Translations under genes and position numbers: made by a program
Part shown: positions 11,061-23,100 of the stretch, one piece after another
Layout: each line of letters starts with the position of its first letter
Position numbering within the stretch: the first letter of the stretch is position 1
Notes under the pieces: generated by a model
Database searches by the model: none
What the model saw: the letters and a program-made list of their open reading frames with translations, nothing else
Told to the model about the DNA's origin: nothing
Origin: Enoplolaimus lenunculus
Taxonomy: Eukaryota > Nematoda > Enoplea > Enoplida > Thoracostomopsidae
Length of the DNA: 64,000 bases
Assembly: GCA_030248215.1 (NCBI GenBank)
Contig: JASANG010003323.1
Location: 330,350-394,349, forward strand
Reading direction: 5' to 3'

Positions 11061-11573
11061 AGCATTGGCCCGGAAGTATTTGCGCTTTACGCCTATCACA
11101 CAGACAGCAAACGGTTGTAGAGCACCGCTACCTGGTTATACAGCGATTTGAGAAACAGAATGACCCGTCCGGTTAACCAAAATTCTATTTTTGAAAGCAA
11201 ACGCAAAAAGTTAAAGTATTCATTTCCATCGGAAAAAATAAACTTTTCTTACAAAGTATCAGTTTTAATTAAATCTACGTCTTGCGAGCATAGCAAATCC
11301 GTTGCATATTTGACCTTTTTAAAGTGGAACAGTTGCTTTTAAACTGCAGTAACACGATTCCAACACCCTCAAAATTTACATCTTGAAAACATTTGGGGTA
11401 TCTGGGATCCCAATGGTGACTATCTTCGGTGAGAATCCCCATCTTGATCCCAGAAAAGTTTTCACGCGCGATAGTGTGGGGTGGAATAGGAAATTTTTAC
11501 TCCACGACATCCCTGTCACTAAGGCCGATATTCTCAAAATGCGCATAGCACCTATTAACAGTTAGCGATATGT

Positions 11574-11690
11574 TTTCAAATTGACGAACACCTGCAATTG
11601 CAGATCTCAAAATTTGGTGCAGAAGTAGAGCAAATTAAACGCGAACAATGTGCTAAATTTTGAACCTCACCATGCGTTGGTACCAAAGTT
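11574..11690 (+). repeat. Dispersed repeat, partner of 1-120
   Basis: TTGACGAACACCTGCAATTG to TTGAACCTCACCATGCG matches the start of the window. Confidence 0.6.
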
Positions 11691-11699
11691 ACAGAACCT

Positions 11700-11910
11700 A
11701 TCACCAACATGACCCATGTATAGAACAGGACCAGAGTAGTAGTATAGACATATTCCTAAGCCTTAGCCTAAGCCTATGCCTAAGCGTAAGGATGAGGCTA
11801 TTGCTAAGCCTAAAGCCTAAGCCAAAAGCCAAAGCAAAAAAGTTAGTCTAAACCTTTTAAACTAACTCTTTTACAGTTTCGCCGGAAAACGATCCGGCCC
11901 TGTTCTATAC
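11700..11910. mobile_element. Family A(i) element
   Basis: Lies between CCATGTATAGAACAGGACC and CCGGCCCTGTTCTATACAT, an inverted pair, around CCTAAGCCTATGCC-type units. The 11911-12824 stretch is AT-rich, with a GT-rich patch at 12310-12350 and a CGGAA-rich family F-like patch at 12490-12590; no gene seen. Confidence 0.65.
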
Positions 11911-12824
11911 ATTTCCCACCAACTTTGTGATGATAGGTGCTATACACATTTGAGAATACGGGCGTTTAGACCTATACACAAATTTCAATGTTCTCAAAAT
12001 TTATTGATTTGTCCGTATTGCGGTTGCCCAGCAAAAGTTCGAATATTGCGAAGTACTGAACATCCGATATTTATATTGAATTTTTTTCCATTCTGAGAAT
12101 ATATATTTTTTTGATTTTCAGTTCTATTTTTCTCTCGTGTATTTTTGAGTTGTTTTTAAAGTTTCACAATTCTATTTTGTGGTTTTGTAATGATCTGTAA
12201 TTTTGCGAAATTCTATATAGTACACTTGCATATTAGATACGTTTTGGCGATGTGATTGATAATGGCGTGTGATTTTTCTACCCTCCGCTCTTTGATATAT
12301 CGCTCGATTGTGTGTTACGGGGGTGTGTGTGTAGGTGGGCATAGGGGTGGATCAAGGTATTTCTAACAGAGGAACCGCGTGAGAAATATAAACGAACTCG
12401 CGAAGACGCAGTGATTTTAGCGGTAACCTTAATACAAAATGGAGGTTTTAAGCGCTTTGGGGCTTAGATCGGGTTGCTCCCCTTGATGGATACCCTAGCA
12501 GGGTGCAAATGAAAATATAAAATACCGGAAACGGAAGATTAAAAAGTATCGGAACCGGAGTCGGAATCGCAAAACAAAAACATGTTACCGAAAAATTCAT
12601 ATTTAACCTATTTTTTTAGAAATCGTACGTGTAAACACACCATTTTTAGAAAGCCAAAATTATGACACAAATGCTGTCGCTGGGAAACGTATGATAAATT
12701 ACATGAAGAACGAGATACAATTGAAAAACTTTTTTGGTGCAAGGACACAGTGAAACGGTGTATTTTATGGAAATCCTGTTCCTGTTTTAGAGGTTTATCC
12801 GCCAATTAGGCATAGAGTAGGGTC

Positions 12825-12955
12825 GAAACAGTGGTATAACTCAATTCCTATAAGCCAGGCTAAAGCTGAAGCCTAAAGCGAAAAATAGTCTAAAGCTTAT
12901 ACTCTACTATGCAGTTTTACGAAAAACGGCTCGCCTTTGATCTGTACATGGGCCA
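12825..12955. mobile_element. Family A(i) element, short
   Basis: AAACAGTGGTATAACTCAATT, degenerate CTAAAGC units, then GCAGTTTTACGAAAAACGG and ATCTGTACATGGGCC. The following 12956-13670 is AT-rich and shows no supported feature. Confidence 0.5.
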
Positions 12956-13675
12956 ACGCCTGTAACCTATCGTAAACAGATTTTTTTGCCAGCGCCGAAC
13001 GTAGTCGTTTGATTTACTATTAATGTTGATAGATAGAAGTCTAGCGTAACCATATGCCATGGCACAATGGCTATAATCCCTATACAAGATGTCATCTTCA
13101 CTCAAAACAGATCGCGTTTAAGCTTTTGAAAATAATATTTTTCAGCAGGTATATTGTAGCGCAAACTATACTTATTTAAATATTAATCACTGCGATTGAA
13201 ACTTTAGCTAAAAAAATATATGTATGTTTAAATGAAAAACATTTTGCCTACAATCCATATTAATAATATACTGACAATATTAATTACTTTGTTGCCGTTG
13301 AATAGAAGATTTCGACAAAAATGTACCTTACGGATTTTATATATCATAATCTTTAAGATCTAAAATAACAGAGTTATTTTTCTGCGTAAGCTGATCGAAA
13401 ATAATAATTTTGAACGCAAGTTATTAAGTGCTGACTTATATAATCTTGATGCAAACCATCAAAACATACCTTCAACTAAGTTCAAAGAACCATAAACAGT
13501 ATCAAAGATAAGCTCAAACATCGATATGCTATACTTTTAAGTCAAAAATAAAGCATTTTACCTAAAGTAATAGTCTTATTTTGAGTCAAATTATATAGCG
13601 AAATCGGTGGTGTTGCAAGGGGTTATTCGGAATCGCCCCCTTTGTAATTTTTGACGTTTTTAATTGGTAACACAA

Positions 13676-13880
13676 CACAGCTAAAACTGGTGAGTTCAAT
13701 TGACTCTCTCCGAAATACGTTTTACGGGACGACACAAACTGAGTCAAATTCGACTCAGCCAGAGTTAAACGCGCGACGCAGTGAATCGAAATTGACTGGC
13801 AGAGTCGAAGTTGACTCAACTGTGTAGTCCCGTAGAGCCTGTTTCGGAGAGAGTTAATTGGACTCACCATGGTTTCAGTG
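13676..13880. mobile_element. Family B MITE
   Basis: Ends CACAGCTAAAACTGGTGAG and CTCACCATGGTTTCAGTG with TA after the right end. The arms carry TTGACTCTCTCCGAAATA and its complement. Confidence 0.7.
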
Positions 13881-14170
13881 TAACAGAATTTGTTGTTTCC
13901 GAGTTAACATCAGTCAACGTCAACTCACTCTGAGTTGAGTTGATTCTCACTTTAAATTGAGTTGATTCAGTGTAAGTGGATCAACTTAAAATAAGTTGAA
14001 TACTCTCTGATATCAGTGTCTCTATAGTCCTGTTCCAAGCACATTGACTCAACTCATTCTTAATGAAGAGCAACTCACTGAAATTTACATGGTGCACTAC
14101 TGCAGAGAACTACTTAATTGATCGCTTTAAGCGTGTACTGTAAATTCCAATGAGTTAATTTCAGTAAATC
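13881..14170. mobile_element. Family C element (GAGTTGA-rich)
   Basis: Repeats of CTCACTCTGAGTTGAGTTG and TCAACTTAAAATAAGTTG occur in both directions. The right end TACTGTAAATTCCAATGAG is shared with 16228, 34495 and 35043. It abuts a family B MITE. Confidence 0.55.
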
Positions 14171-14261
14171 AAACAGAAGTTATTTCTGGTTATTTCTGAT
14201 TTTACCACAGCCCTTTTACGCGCCATTCACTTTAGCTTAGGTGGAAGGGGATCCAAACGTG

Positions 14262-14550
14262 GTTTAGGGGTACCATAACAGTTAGCACCAAAATGTTACG
14301 TGCCAAGTGTTAGGGTAACCCTAACATGTTTTTTGTCTTAGGGATACCCTATGGCAAGCAAAATTCTGTGCCAATTGTTAGGGTAACACGAAGACAATTA
14401 TCATTTTAGGGTCCCTAACACTTGGTGCGTAAAATTTTGTGTCAAGTGTTACGGTCTAAAATGTATTTTGTCTCAGGGTTACCCTAGCACTTGACACGCA
14501 AAATTCCGTTCCAAGTGTTCGGGTAACCCTAAGACGCAAAAAATTATTTG
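14262..14550. repeat. Family L repeat (GTTAGGGTAACCCTAAC)
   Basis: Several copies of GCCAAGTGTTAGGGTAACCC and its complement at intervals of roughly 50-80 bp, with TTTTTTGTCTTAGGG between. The array resumes at 15085-15600. Confidence 0.65.
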
Positions 14551-14605
14551 TATACGTGCGTAAACAAAATCAGTTTTGAGGGTCAAAGCGGTTTAAAACT
14601 TTAAT

Positions 14606-14704
14606 CACTGCAAACAGTGGTGAGTCTAACTGGACTCTCTTCGAAATAGGCTTTCCGAAACTACACAAACTGTGAGTCAAATTCGACTCACTGAGTTATT
14701 GCAG
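14606..14704. mobile_element. Family B MITE, deleted copy
   Basis: CACTGCAAACAGTGGTGAGT at the left and GAGTTATTGCAGT at the right, only about 100 bp, so most of the inside is gone. Confidence 0.5.
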
Positions 14705-14804
14705 TAAAGTTTTAAATTGCAATTGCAATATGAAACCGTCTCAGTTCGAATGCTCATTTGGTACCGTTACCTTGATTTTGCTGGCCTGCATAGCAGCCCT
14801 AAAC

Positions 14805-14925
14805 TGGACAATGTATAGAACAGCGCCCTAACAGTACTAAAAGCATATTCCTAAGCCTAATCCTAAGCCTAGGCAAAAAATTACTCTGAAGATTAACCTA
14901 CTCTTTGAAAAACGTTGCGCCTGTA
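14805..14925. mobile_element. Family A(i) element, short
   Basis: AATGTATAGAACAGCGCCC, CATATTCCTAAGCCTAATCC and CTACTCTTTGAAAAACG. Confidence 0.55.
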
Positions 14926-15084
14926 ATATTTATGTGACCCCCTAAACCTAAAGAAGTTTAGTTTTATATTTTTTGTCCGACATTTCACCCGGAAATAGTC
15001 CCAAGTGAATCGTCCAAATCCGAGGAGCTAAGCATGTATGTGTCTGCTATTGCTCAAAAGACACTCAAAAGTTTTTGAAAAGTG

Positions 15085-15600
15085 TTTAGGGTTACCCTAA
15101 CACTTGGCACAGAAAATATTGTGTCAAGTGTTAGGGCCCAGCCCAGGTATAGAACAGGGCCGAAACATTTTCCTGCGGGGCTGTGATAGAGTCAACTTAT
15201 GCTTTATAGACTAACTTTTTTTGCTTAGGCTTAGGTTTAGGCTTAGGCTTAGGAATAGGCTCATCCTTACGCTTACTTAGGCGCATTCTTAGTCTTAGGC
15301 TTAGGCTTAGGAATACGCTTATACAACTGTTCCGGCCCTGTTATGGGCCAGTGAGGATAAACCCTAACATGTTTTTTGTCTTAGGATTACACTAAACAGT
15401 TGGCACGCAAAATTCTGTTCCATGTGTCAGGGTATAACCATAAGATAAGAGACATGTTAAGGCTACACCTAACACTTGGCACCAAATAAGGCGTGCTCGA
15501 AATGCTAGGGTAGCTTTAACATGTTTTTACTTAGTGTTTTACGCTAACCCTTGGCACGCAAAATGGTGTACCAAGTATAATAGGTTAGCCCTAAACCACT
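15085..15600. repeat. Family L repeat interrupted by a family A element
   Basis: GTGTTTAGGGTTACCCTAAC to TCAAGTGTTAGGGCC lies left of the A element (15133-15345). AAACCCTAACATGTTTTTTG resumes on its right. Confidence 0.6.
15133..15345. mobile_element. Family A(i) element, nested
   Basis: Inverted ends CCCAGGTATAGAACAGGGCC and CCGGCCCTGTTATGGGCC around TTAGGC-type units (GCTTAGGTTTAGGCTTAGG). It sits within family L sequence. Confidence 0.7.
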
Positions 15601-15671
15601 TTTGGTTCCCCTACACCTAATAAAGTGGATGACGCGTTTATATGGTGTAAGTACTTTAATAATCGAAGTTT

Positions 15672-15985
15672 TGTCTCATGTAAAAATCAGGGGGCGAGAG
15701 TTTTTGTATGGGACTAGAATAGAGTAAGCTTAAGCTTTAGACTAGTTTTTTTTGCTTGGCTTAGGCTTACGCTTAGACTCAGGCTTACGATATGGTCACT
15801 CTTACGCTTAGGCTTAGGGTTTCCGACTTAGAAATATGCTTATCCTTACGCTTAGGTTTAGGCTTAGGCTTACGCGTAGGCTTATGAATATGCTCATTCT
15901 TACGCTTAGGCTTAGGCTTTTGAATATGCTCATTCTTACGCTTAATGGGCTTAGGCTTAGGAATATGCTTATAATACTGGAGTGG
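15672..15985. mobile_element. Family A(i) element with long TTAGGC-type core
   Basis: Opens TCATGTAAAAATCAGGGGGC and GTATGGGACTAGAATAGAG. The core alternates GGCTTAGGCTTACGC units with GAATATGCTCATTCTTACGC spacers about 55-60 bp apart. A minus-strand KPKPKRKNEH-type frame is the hexamer read as codons. Confidence 0.7.
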
Positions 15986-16224
15986 AATTTTTAACAATAA
16001 TTTACTCGATTTCTTGAATTGTTTATGATTGAATTGCTGAGTGCAATTGTTGACATTATAAGAAACTTAAAGTTACCCTGTTTGGTCACTAGAGATTATA
16101 GCGTCAAGGAATAAAGACTTGTCAAGTTTGTAGTTTGAAACAAGATGCAGTCAGTCGCATGGGTCTTTCTGTGTCGATAGAAAGTTGTTTTGCGTTTTCG
16201 CCAAACCGTCAGAAAGACATCAAT

Positions 16225-16440
16225 ACTGTAAATTCCAATGAGTTGATTAATTTAGCTAAAGAATTCGTTGTTTCTGAGTATTAAAGTCACTCTGATTTGA
16301 GTTAATTACGTGTGAGTGAATGAATTGACTTATAACAAGTTGAGTCGACTCAGAACTCTGACTTGTGAAAGTCCTCGTTCAGACTCGACAGTGATCCAAA
16401 TGATTTTGAACTAAATATCGATTCACTGGAAGTGTACAGT
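16225..16440. mobile_element. Family C element
   Basis: Left end TACTGTAAATTCCAATGAGT and right end ATTCACTGGAAGTGTACAGT, with GAGTTAATTACG and AAGTTGAGTCGACTC inside. Confidence 0.55.
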
Positions 16441-16611
16441 CTTCAACAGACAGTTGGCTTGAAACTTCTGGGTTCCCATTTTGTTTTCGTGCAAAATTGA
16501 TTCCGAATTTCGAATTGCGAAGCGAGATTAGTAAAATTTAAACGTACGCAGAAATAATTGTACTGAATAAAGTTTTTCCAAACGTTTCAGGCAAATTATT
16601 AGTTATAAACG

Positions 16612-16755
16612 TTCGGGACCGTACAGGGTACCAGGGGGGACTCAGCCCCCCTCTGAAAAATTTTCAACCTTGCTTGCAAGTCATTGAAAACCCTTGAGTA
16701 CCCCTTCTGAAAATTTTTTAGCCCTTCTAGCAACGTAAGCTGGCTAAGGGCCTGT
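16612..16755. mobile_element. Family E element
   Basis: GACCGTACAGGGTACCAGGG at the left, CAACCTTGCTTGCAAGTC inside, and AGCTGGCTAAGGGCCTG at the right. Confidence 0.65.
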
Positions 16756-17019
16756 ATTAAATGTTTCGGCACTCAAGCCATTTATTTGGTTCAATCCTAT
16801 TGTTTGGACGACCATGCGGGTACGCAAGCGGTGCCCGAAGTTTTTGGAGCCGGGGATTTACGTTGTTTAGAAGACGGATCCTTGTGTTGCAAAGCTGTGA
16901 AACAGTATCTAAACACTACTTTGCAAAAAATGCCATAATCTTCGATTTTTTATGTTCGAAGCTAATTAAAGCTACGTCATTTAGGTGAAACATGATATGG
17001 GTTTGTTATTGATAATAAG

Positions 17020-17190
17020 GCTCATGTTTACTTTTAGGGCCGTCCTGGTTTCTGATGTCTCTTTAAAAAAGTAGGCTTACATTCTAGACTACACTTTTTT
17101 GCTTACGTTTAGGCTTAAGCTTAGGCTTTTAGGCTTAGGAATGCGTTCAATCTACAGTTACGGCCCTAGAAATAACATTGGCCGATAATA
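17020..17190. mobile_element. Family A(ii) element, intact
   Basis: TCATGTTTACTTTTAGGGCC to GGCCCTAGAAATAACATTGG with a TTAGGC-type core and TCTAGACTACAC signature. It serves as the uninterrupted reference for 6683-7095. Confidence 0.7.
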
Positions 17191-17469
17191 AATCGGCCTG
17201 TTGTTTTAAAGAAGGTGAAATATTTTGTTATTATATCGCACGTAAACACTAAAGATTTTGTTATTGTATGGATGATTTAGGTTTCTATGGATTTTGTATT
17301 CAAAATACATTTTAAAATAGCGTAAGTTTTAACTCCGATTTCTGGTTACTAACATATATGGTTATTCCTATGTTTTCGGCACGTCTTTAGCTTCTTTTTA
17401 GTACTTTGTAATCTTTTTCAAACTGCAAAATATTTACAAATAAATACAAACCGTGCCAGAATAGTCGGC

Positions 17470-17620
17470 CAATGTAAAGAACACGGGCGGAACAGTATTA
17501 TAAGCTTATTCATAAGCCTAAGCCTAAGCCACAGCCAAAGCGTAACAATATGAGTTTATTCCTAAGCCTAAACCAAAGCCTAAGCCTAAGCCTAAGCAAA
17601 GAAATTAGTCTAAATGCCTC
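17470..17620. mobile_element. Family A(i) element
   Basis: CCAATGTAAAGAACACGGGC, AGTATTATAAGCTTATTC and CCTAAGCCTAAGCCTAAGC. From 17621 to 18019 no feature is supported beyond AT-rich sequence. Confidence 0.6.
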
Positions 17621-18019
17621 CTTCAAACACCAGTTAATCTAAAATTCCTCCAAACCTACGCTCTCACAGTCTCTTACGGTGTTCCATAAATCATTGTGAC
17701 AGCCAAATAGAGATTTGTTTGATTAATTATTCCTGGCACAACTCTATAGAGCACCGATATTTTGACAACTTTACCTAAAGTGATTTCGGTCAGCTACCTA
17801 CAAAAACGGATAAAAGACGAATACCACAGAGACAGAGAGAAGATAAAAAATGAGAGGAACTAGAAAGCATAAGAAACAAATGAGACAATAGGGACAAACA
17901 GACAACGTGGATAAACCAGCAACCGTTAGCTCTTATTTATCTGGTGATGAAATAATGCGGCTTCATGACCATTACGATACATATTATATACCCGTGGTCT
18001 TATCAGCTTGTTAAGGAAG

Positions 18020-18130
18020 CTAAAATTTTTTCACAAAAGCTTTCAATATCTTGTAATCAAGGTGTAATTTTTTCTAGGGAAGGCAAAAAAAATTTTCAGG
18101 AGGGCCTGAACCCGACCCTTGCTCCTCGTA
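18020..18130. mobile_element. Family E fragment
   Basis: AAAATTTTCAGGAGGGCC and CTGAACCCGACCCTTGC fit one end of family E. Confidence 0.4.
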
Positions 18131-18416
18131 GAGTAAAAATAAATAAACTAGAAATAAAGTGATGGTGGTTTGCCGGGTTGTCACGGTTCAGTTCTTCCCC
18201 CGTTTAATTCTTGTCCCGGAAGAATTAAATCAGTTTAAATCTTCATCACATGCCGGTTTAATTTTTCTCCCAATCAAGACGAGGTTTTAAGTCTTGAACC
18301 TGTATAATTGTCTCCCGGTTGAATTATACCAAATTAATTCTTACCCAACATTTGGTATAACTATTTTCAATCAATACGCCTTCTGGCTTTTATATTCAGC
18401 AAAGTTGTATTTGTAG

Positions 18417-18512
18417 TAGTGACCCGAATAAGACGGTTGAACTGATATTTATTTGGCCTCTCCAGAGGGTATCCCCCTTGTTATTCGGTTACGGACTGTT
18501 ATTTATTTTTAT
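18417..18512 (+). repeat. Family D end fragment
   Basis: AGTGACCCGAATAAGACGG, ATTTATTTGGCCTCTCCAG and GGTTACGGACTGTTATTTAT in family D order. The following 18513-19290 is AT-rich, with short TTAAGTA runs and no supported gene. Confidence 0.65.
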
Positions 18513-19289
18513 GGTACAAAATTGTTGTTTACTTTTTCTTTGTGTTGTTATTCTGTGAGACGAAGCTTGTTTGCTCTACGCGTAACATGTATGTAATTTG
18601 TACATTGTCTTGAGCACTCTGTTAAAAAAGTTAGTAAAATATAACTATAGTATTTTAAGTAGAGTGTTTTAAGTATAAAGTGTGCTAAATATTGAGTAAA
18701 TCTTTGCTTGAATAATGTAAATAGTAGAACTGTTACTGTCATTTCCTGATTAATTAAGTAAATGTAAAGCTAAAAATTTTGTGTTTGCTTAAAATTAAGT
18801 AAAACTTTGCCAAGCGCCATAGTAAGTAAAACCGACACTTAATTCGGTAACAGTTTTACTTAATTTTAAGTATATTTTTAGTGAACAGGCATCAATTTGG
18901 GACGCATATTTTTCTCTGCACATGGTGGATCCCGGGGTCCATCATTTCTACCGGCCCACACCAGGCTAAAAATTTGTATTGGAATTGAATATACAATTGT
19001 CAATCAAGTTTCAAAGATTTACGTACAGGCTTGATTGAATAAATCCTTTTAAACATATACCAAGACACGTTTGACGTGCTGGTTATTTTACATTAGGTAA
19101 ATTTTTCGAGTCTTCAAAAATTTGGGGGAATATATTTTAATTTCACCCTTGTACGCTCAAATAGGGTGTTCCTCGCCTACAATGGTGCAATTTTCTGTAT
19201 GTAGTTTATACTGTCTATTTGTTGCTGTATGTGCTCTTTTAAGGGTTTATCTGCTATTAAATCAAACAGCATTTTGCCTTAATTCTCTA

Positions 19290-19640
19290 CTTTTTATTCT
19301 TTCTACTCATCTTCATTTTTTATCTCGCTGTCTTCTCTCTTTTTTCTAGTTTCTATTCTTTCTGCTGTTTTGTCTCATTTTTTCTATCTGTTAAATATCT
19401 GATCTCTTTTCCCATGTTTTCATTCTTTCTACTGTTTTCTCTCATTTTTTTCTGTCTCGTTTCTCCTGTTTCTTTTCTTTTATTTCTATTGTTTCTTCTT
19501 ATTTCTCATATTTTTCCTCCCTGTCTCATTTCTCCCCTCTGTTTTGTCTTATTTCTATTCTTTTTATAATTTCCTCATTTTTTCGCCATGTCTCAATTCT
19601 CCTCTCTCTCTTTCTCTCATTTCTCTTCTTTGTGATTTAT
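19290..19640 (+). repeat. Pyrimidine-rich tract
   Basis: About 350 nt in which the plus strand is nearly all C and T, with recurring TTTCTCATTTCT and TTTCTATTCTTT words of irregular spacing. Near-mirror symmetry inside such tracts can favour triplex DNA. Frames over it are low-complexity shadows. Confidence 0.75.
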
Positions 19641-20076
19641 GTGGAATGATGCTATTGATGACGTCACTCTGGGAATACTACTTTTAGGACCGTCCCGATT
19701 GCCATTTAACCTGCAAAACTAATAAAATTGGTTTCTTCAGCCAGTTTACTTTTTTTACAAGCGCAATTTTATCATAATCGATCTTAGTTTTAAGATTTGT
19801 GACGTGAAACAAAAAATATTGATTTTTATATAACAAAAACATATATTGCCAAAACATTGTTGCATTCGGCTTTGGGTTCGGCTTTTTCACAGTCGAATTC
19901 GAATGTGGATCGCAAATCGTTGCCGAATCCGAACTTTTGTTGCCACCCTGGTCATGACGATCACGATTAGCAGAGCAAGTCACGTGTCTCTAGTTTTAGC
20001 GAAATAATTTCTCCAACTACGTGTGATGTTCAAAAAGTTCAGTTGAAAACACCATTGTTCTTTTTTGCGTAAAAAA

Positions 20077-20165
20077 TGTATATTATTATTTATTATTATT
20101 ATTTTATTATTTATTATTATTATTGATTATTTTTATTTATTATTACTATTTATTATTAGTCTATT
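20077..20165. repeat. (TTA)n-like microsatellite
   Basis: Runs of TTATTATTATT and TTATTTATTATT. Confidence 0.8.
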
Positions 20166-20285
20166 TAAATAGAAATTCAACGAAATTCCCCAATACTGAA
20201 CGCCTAGCTATGCATTGGAATTGCACACAACATTACACACAAATGTGCACGAAGATAGCAGTATATGTGTGCATAATGTATATTA

Positions 20286-20640
20286 CTGTAGTGACCCGAA
20301 TAAGAGGGTGTGGGGTAATAAGAGGGGTCCCCATTTTGAGTTCCAATCAATAAGAGCCCGTATCCCTAATAAGAGTCCTTAAGCGGATAGAGTCCCTGAA
20401 TCCTAATTAGTGTCCGTGAAGGTCAGTTATTCCTAAATGTATTTCATAAATTACTCAAGGACCAAATGAAATTGAGTTCGAACCTTAAAGCGTACTTAAA
20501 TTTTGAAAGTACATTCCAAAGTACTTAATATAACCTTACATGATCGCTCAAGCTATTGACACATGACAAATAAACGTTTAATTGAACGGATAGTTGCAGT
20601 ACCGAATAGATATCAGTAACGAAAGTTGGCGGAGCGTGAT
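20286..20640. mobile_element. Family D element, right end missing
   Basis: TGTAGTGACCCGAATAAGAG through AGCGGATAGAGTCCCTGAA and GACAAATAAACGTTTAAT to AGTTGGCGGAGCGTG, colinear with 24449-24785. Confidence 0.7.
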
Positions 20641-20894
20641 AATTTTTTACTTAGAAGTATTGAAGCAAATTTGCATATGGTATACAAATCTGCTAAAACA
20701 CTGCTCAAAATACGTATGTGAGGCGTTCCAGCTTTAATGCACACAGATGAAATCCTGGCTACGTCAGTGAGAACAGCGCAAAAATGAAGGAAAGAAGAGA
20801 AATGACACAGAACAGAGAGCAAAGAGCATAGAAACCGTTGTTCGTCAGATATAATCTCAAGCAAGCCAAATACATAGAGTACAAAACAAAACAT

Positions 20895-21125
20895 ACACAT
20901 ACATGTATATGAATGTATTATATGTATACATGTATATATGTATGTATTATATGTATGTTTATATGTATGTATTATATGTATATATATTTATATGTATGTA
21001 ATACATGTATATATGTTTATATGTATCTATTATATGTATTATATGTGTATATGTATGTATTATACGTATATATGTGTTTATGTGTATATGTATGTATTAT
21101 ATGTGTATATGTGTATATATTTATA
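20895..21125. repeat. (ATGTAT)n microsatellite, about 230 bp
   Basis: Imperfect ATGTAT/ATATGT units with occasional GTTTAT. Four overlapping frames (poly MYVCIICM type) come only from this repeat. Confidence 0.9.
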
Positions 21126-21394
21126 AGGTTGTTTTGCTTTGTATAGCAGCATTGTATAAAGCGACGGCTTTTGTAATATGTTCGCTTGTTCGCGAACAGA
21201 GATGGTTTTGACACAGAGTTTGGTTGCTGTACATTTTAGCATAGTTTTCGGTTGTTTTTGCCTCGTTGAGTTATTTTTTAATGTCTGTATATTATTCGAT
21301 TATTTCGATTTGAACGAGTTTAATTTCAAATATTGAACCGATTGTGTTCTGGTTATATTAAACGGTGTTTACTGTGCCGGACACCGCTGCATCA

Positions 21395-21560
21395 GACCCG
21401 TAGGTAGCTGTCACCTTGCTATCGGGGCTAAAACATTTTTTGACGATGGGCATACAAGGATTTTCAATGACTCACAAGCAAGGTTGAAAATTTTCTGGCT
21501 AAAAGTTTTCCAGGGTGGGGGGCTGAGCACCCATTGGCTCCCCATTGGCCACGGGTCCGC
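21395..21560. mobile_element. Family E element
   Basis: CAGACCCGTAGGTAGCTG, TTTCAATGACTCACAAGC, AAGGTTGAAAATTTTCTGG and GGCCACGGGTCCG in the usual order. Confidence 0.65.
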
Positions 21561-21689
21561 GCCGCACGCCACCGCAGCGTTGCTAACAAAGATCTACCGT
21601 AAAATCTATTTCGTGGGGCTCCGGCGCCGCCCAGCGAGTATATAGCAACCCTAAGGGTTCGTTTCATTTTTTTAACGTTTTCACGCCCG

Positions 21690-21845
21690 TTGCGAGCTCA
21701 CAATGCTAGGGAGGCTAAGATTTTATAAGAGGGTCATACAAGGGTTTTCGATGACGTACATGCAAGATTGAAACTCGTACGGGAGCCACAATTTCCATAT
21801 GGATACTGAGCCTCCCGTGGGCCCCCGTTGGCTACAGGGCCGAAA
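21690..21845. mobile_element. Family E element
   Basis: GAGCTCACAATGCTAGGGAG, AGGGTTTTCGATGACGTAC and TGGCTACAGGGCC in the usual order. Confidence 0.55.
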
Positions 21846-22011
21846 GTTTTGCCATCATTTTTTCAGTTTGCAGCATTTCTTGTTCTATCGGTTCCTTTTT
21901 GCCCCCACCCCCCCCACCCTGTAAACTTTAGCTGCAAGACTTTTGAACCGGAGTTCGTCTGCAAGCATTACTTGCTCGTCGTTATCGGACGTGAGTTATT
22001 TGCGTACGATA

Positions 22012-22390
22012 CCGCACGGCAGGATTCCATCGGAATTCCCGATTCCAGCTAAAATTCCAGCAAAACTTGACTTCCGATTCCGATTCCGGCTGACTGCTCT
22101 GTTCCGATGCCGGAATTGTGATTTTTGGGTTATGAGTTTTTACGATGATTGAACTCAGATGTTGCGTGTTTCGTTTTGTATCGTTCATTTGCAATTATTC
22201 TGTTGGTTTTTTCTTAGTAAATATTCCGCGTTGTTACGCGTATTCCGTCAGCTATGTAAACAATTTTTACTGCAACTGTGAACAGTTTACGGAAACAGGC
22301 ATACTGCAACAAAAGTTAAACGTCATACACCTTTAACTTTTTAATAGTATTACTAAAACTTGATTCGGATTCCGATTCCTCTTCCGACAA
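22012..22390. mobile_element. Family H element, inverted partner of 2254-2605
   Basis: Reverse-complement match over about 350 bp, including GGCTGACTGCTCTGTTCCG and TAAACGTCATACACC. From 22391 to 22924 I see a GC-rich patch (22430-22490) and otherwise nothing. Confidence 0.7.
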
Positions 22391-22924
22391 AATCTAGTTT
22401 CGGTCGGAACCCTACCGCACGGTTACGAACGGCGCCGGACGGTACCGTGCGAGTGACGGACGGCTCCGGAGGGCGCCGTTTGTCAACAAAAGTATAACGC
22501 AACCGTAAAACGGTTTTAAATTGTTAATATATGTATATCCAAAGGTGCGTATGCAGAAGTTCAAAATGTAATACCTCTGCGCACCTTGCAGAAATCGTAC
22601 ATCTCGGCACCTTTACCCAGGCACTACCACCCCCCGTCAAAAACATTTTTTTAATAAAATGGTAAGATACGTCCCTATCGTAGCATTTTTGACCTCAGAA
22701 AATTGGTACATATATAGCATACTGTAAAAATGCGTTTCATGGCTTTTGCCAGCCACCGCTGTAACCAGGTCAACTATTTCGTGTATGTTTATGATGGACT
22801 TCGTTTCAGCTTAATAGATTGCGGCCGTTGCGTCGCTTAGTCCACGAATACGGATGTATACCAGAGGATGTATAGGACGTATCGTTCCCAGAAATTACTA
22901 GAGACAAGAAAAAAGAGGACTTTT

Positions 22925-23100
22925 ACTGGATCCGTAGCCAAGGGGGGCAGGGGGACTCATCCCCCCCTTCTGAAACATTTTTTGGCCCCTCCTAGATAAT
23001 ATTTTCAACCTTGCTTGTAAGTCATTGAAAACCCATGTATGCTCGTTTTGAAAAACTTTTCGCCCATCTCCCTAGCAAGATGAGCTGGCTACGGGCCTGA
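22925..23100. mobile_element. Family E element
   Basis: GGATCCGTAGCCAAGGGGGG at the left and AGCTGGCTACGGGCCTGA at the right form the inverted ends. The inside carries CAACCTTGCTTGTAAGTC. Confidence 0.75.

Noticed and set aside
14262-14550. Telomere repeat TTAGGG (GTTAGGGTAACCCTAAC words)
   Set aside because: Words are spaced 50-80 bp apart inside a longer repeat and never form a hexamer array; the true telomere-like motif here is TTAGGC.
20913-21214. Cluster of MYVLYVCLYV-type frames on both strands
   Set aside because: They come from the ATGTAT microsatellite.
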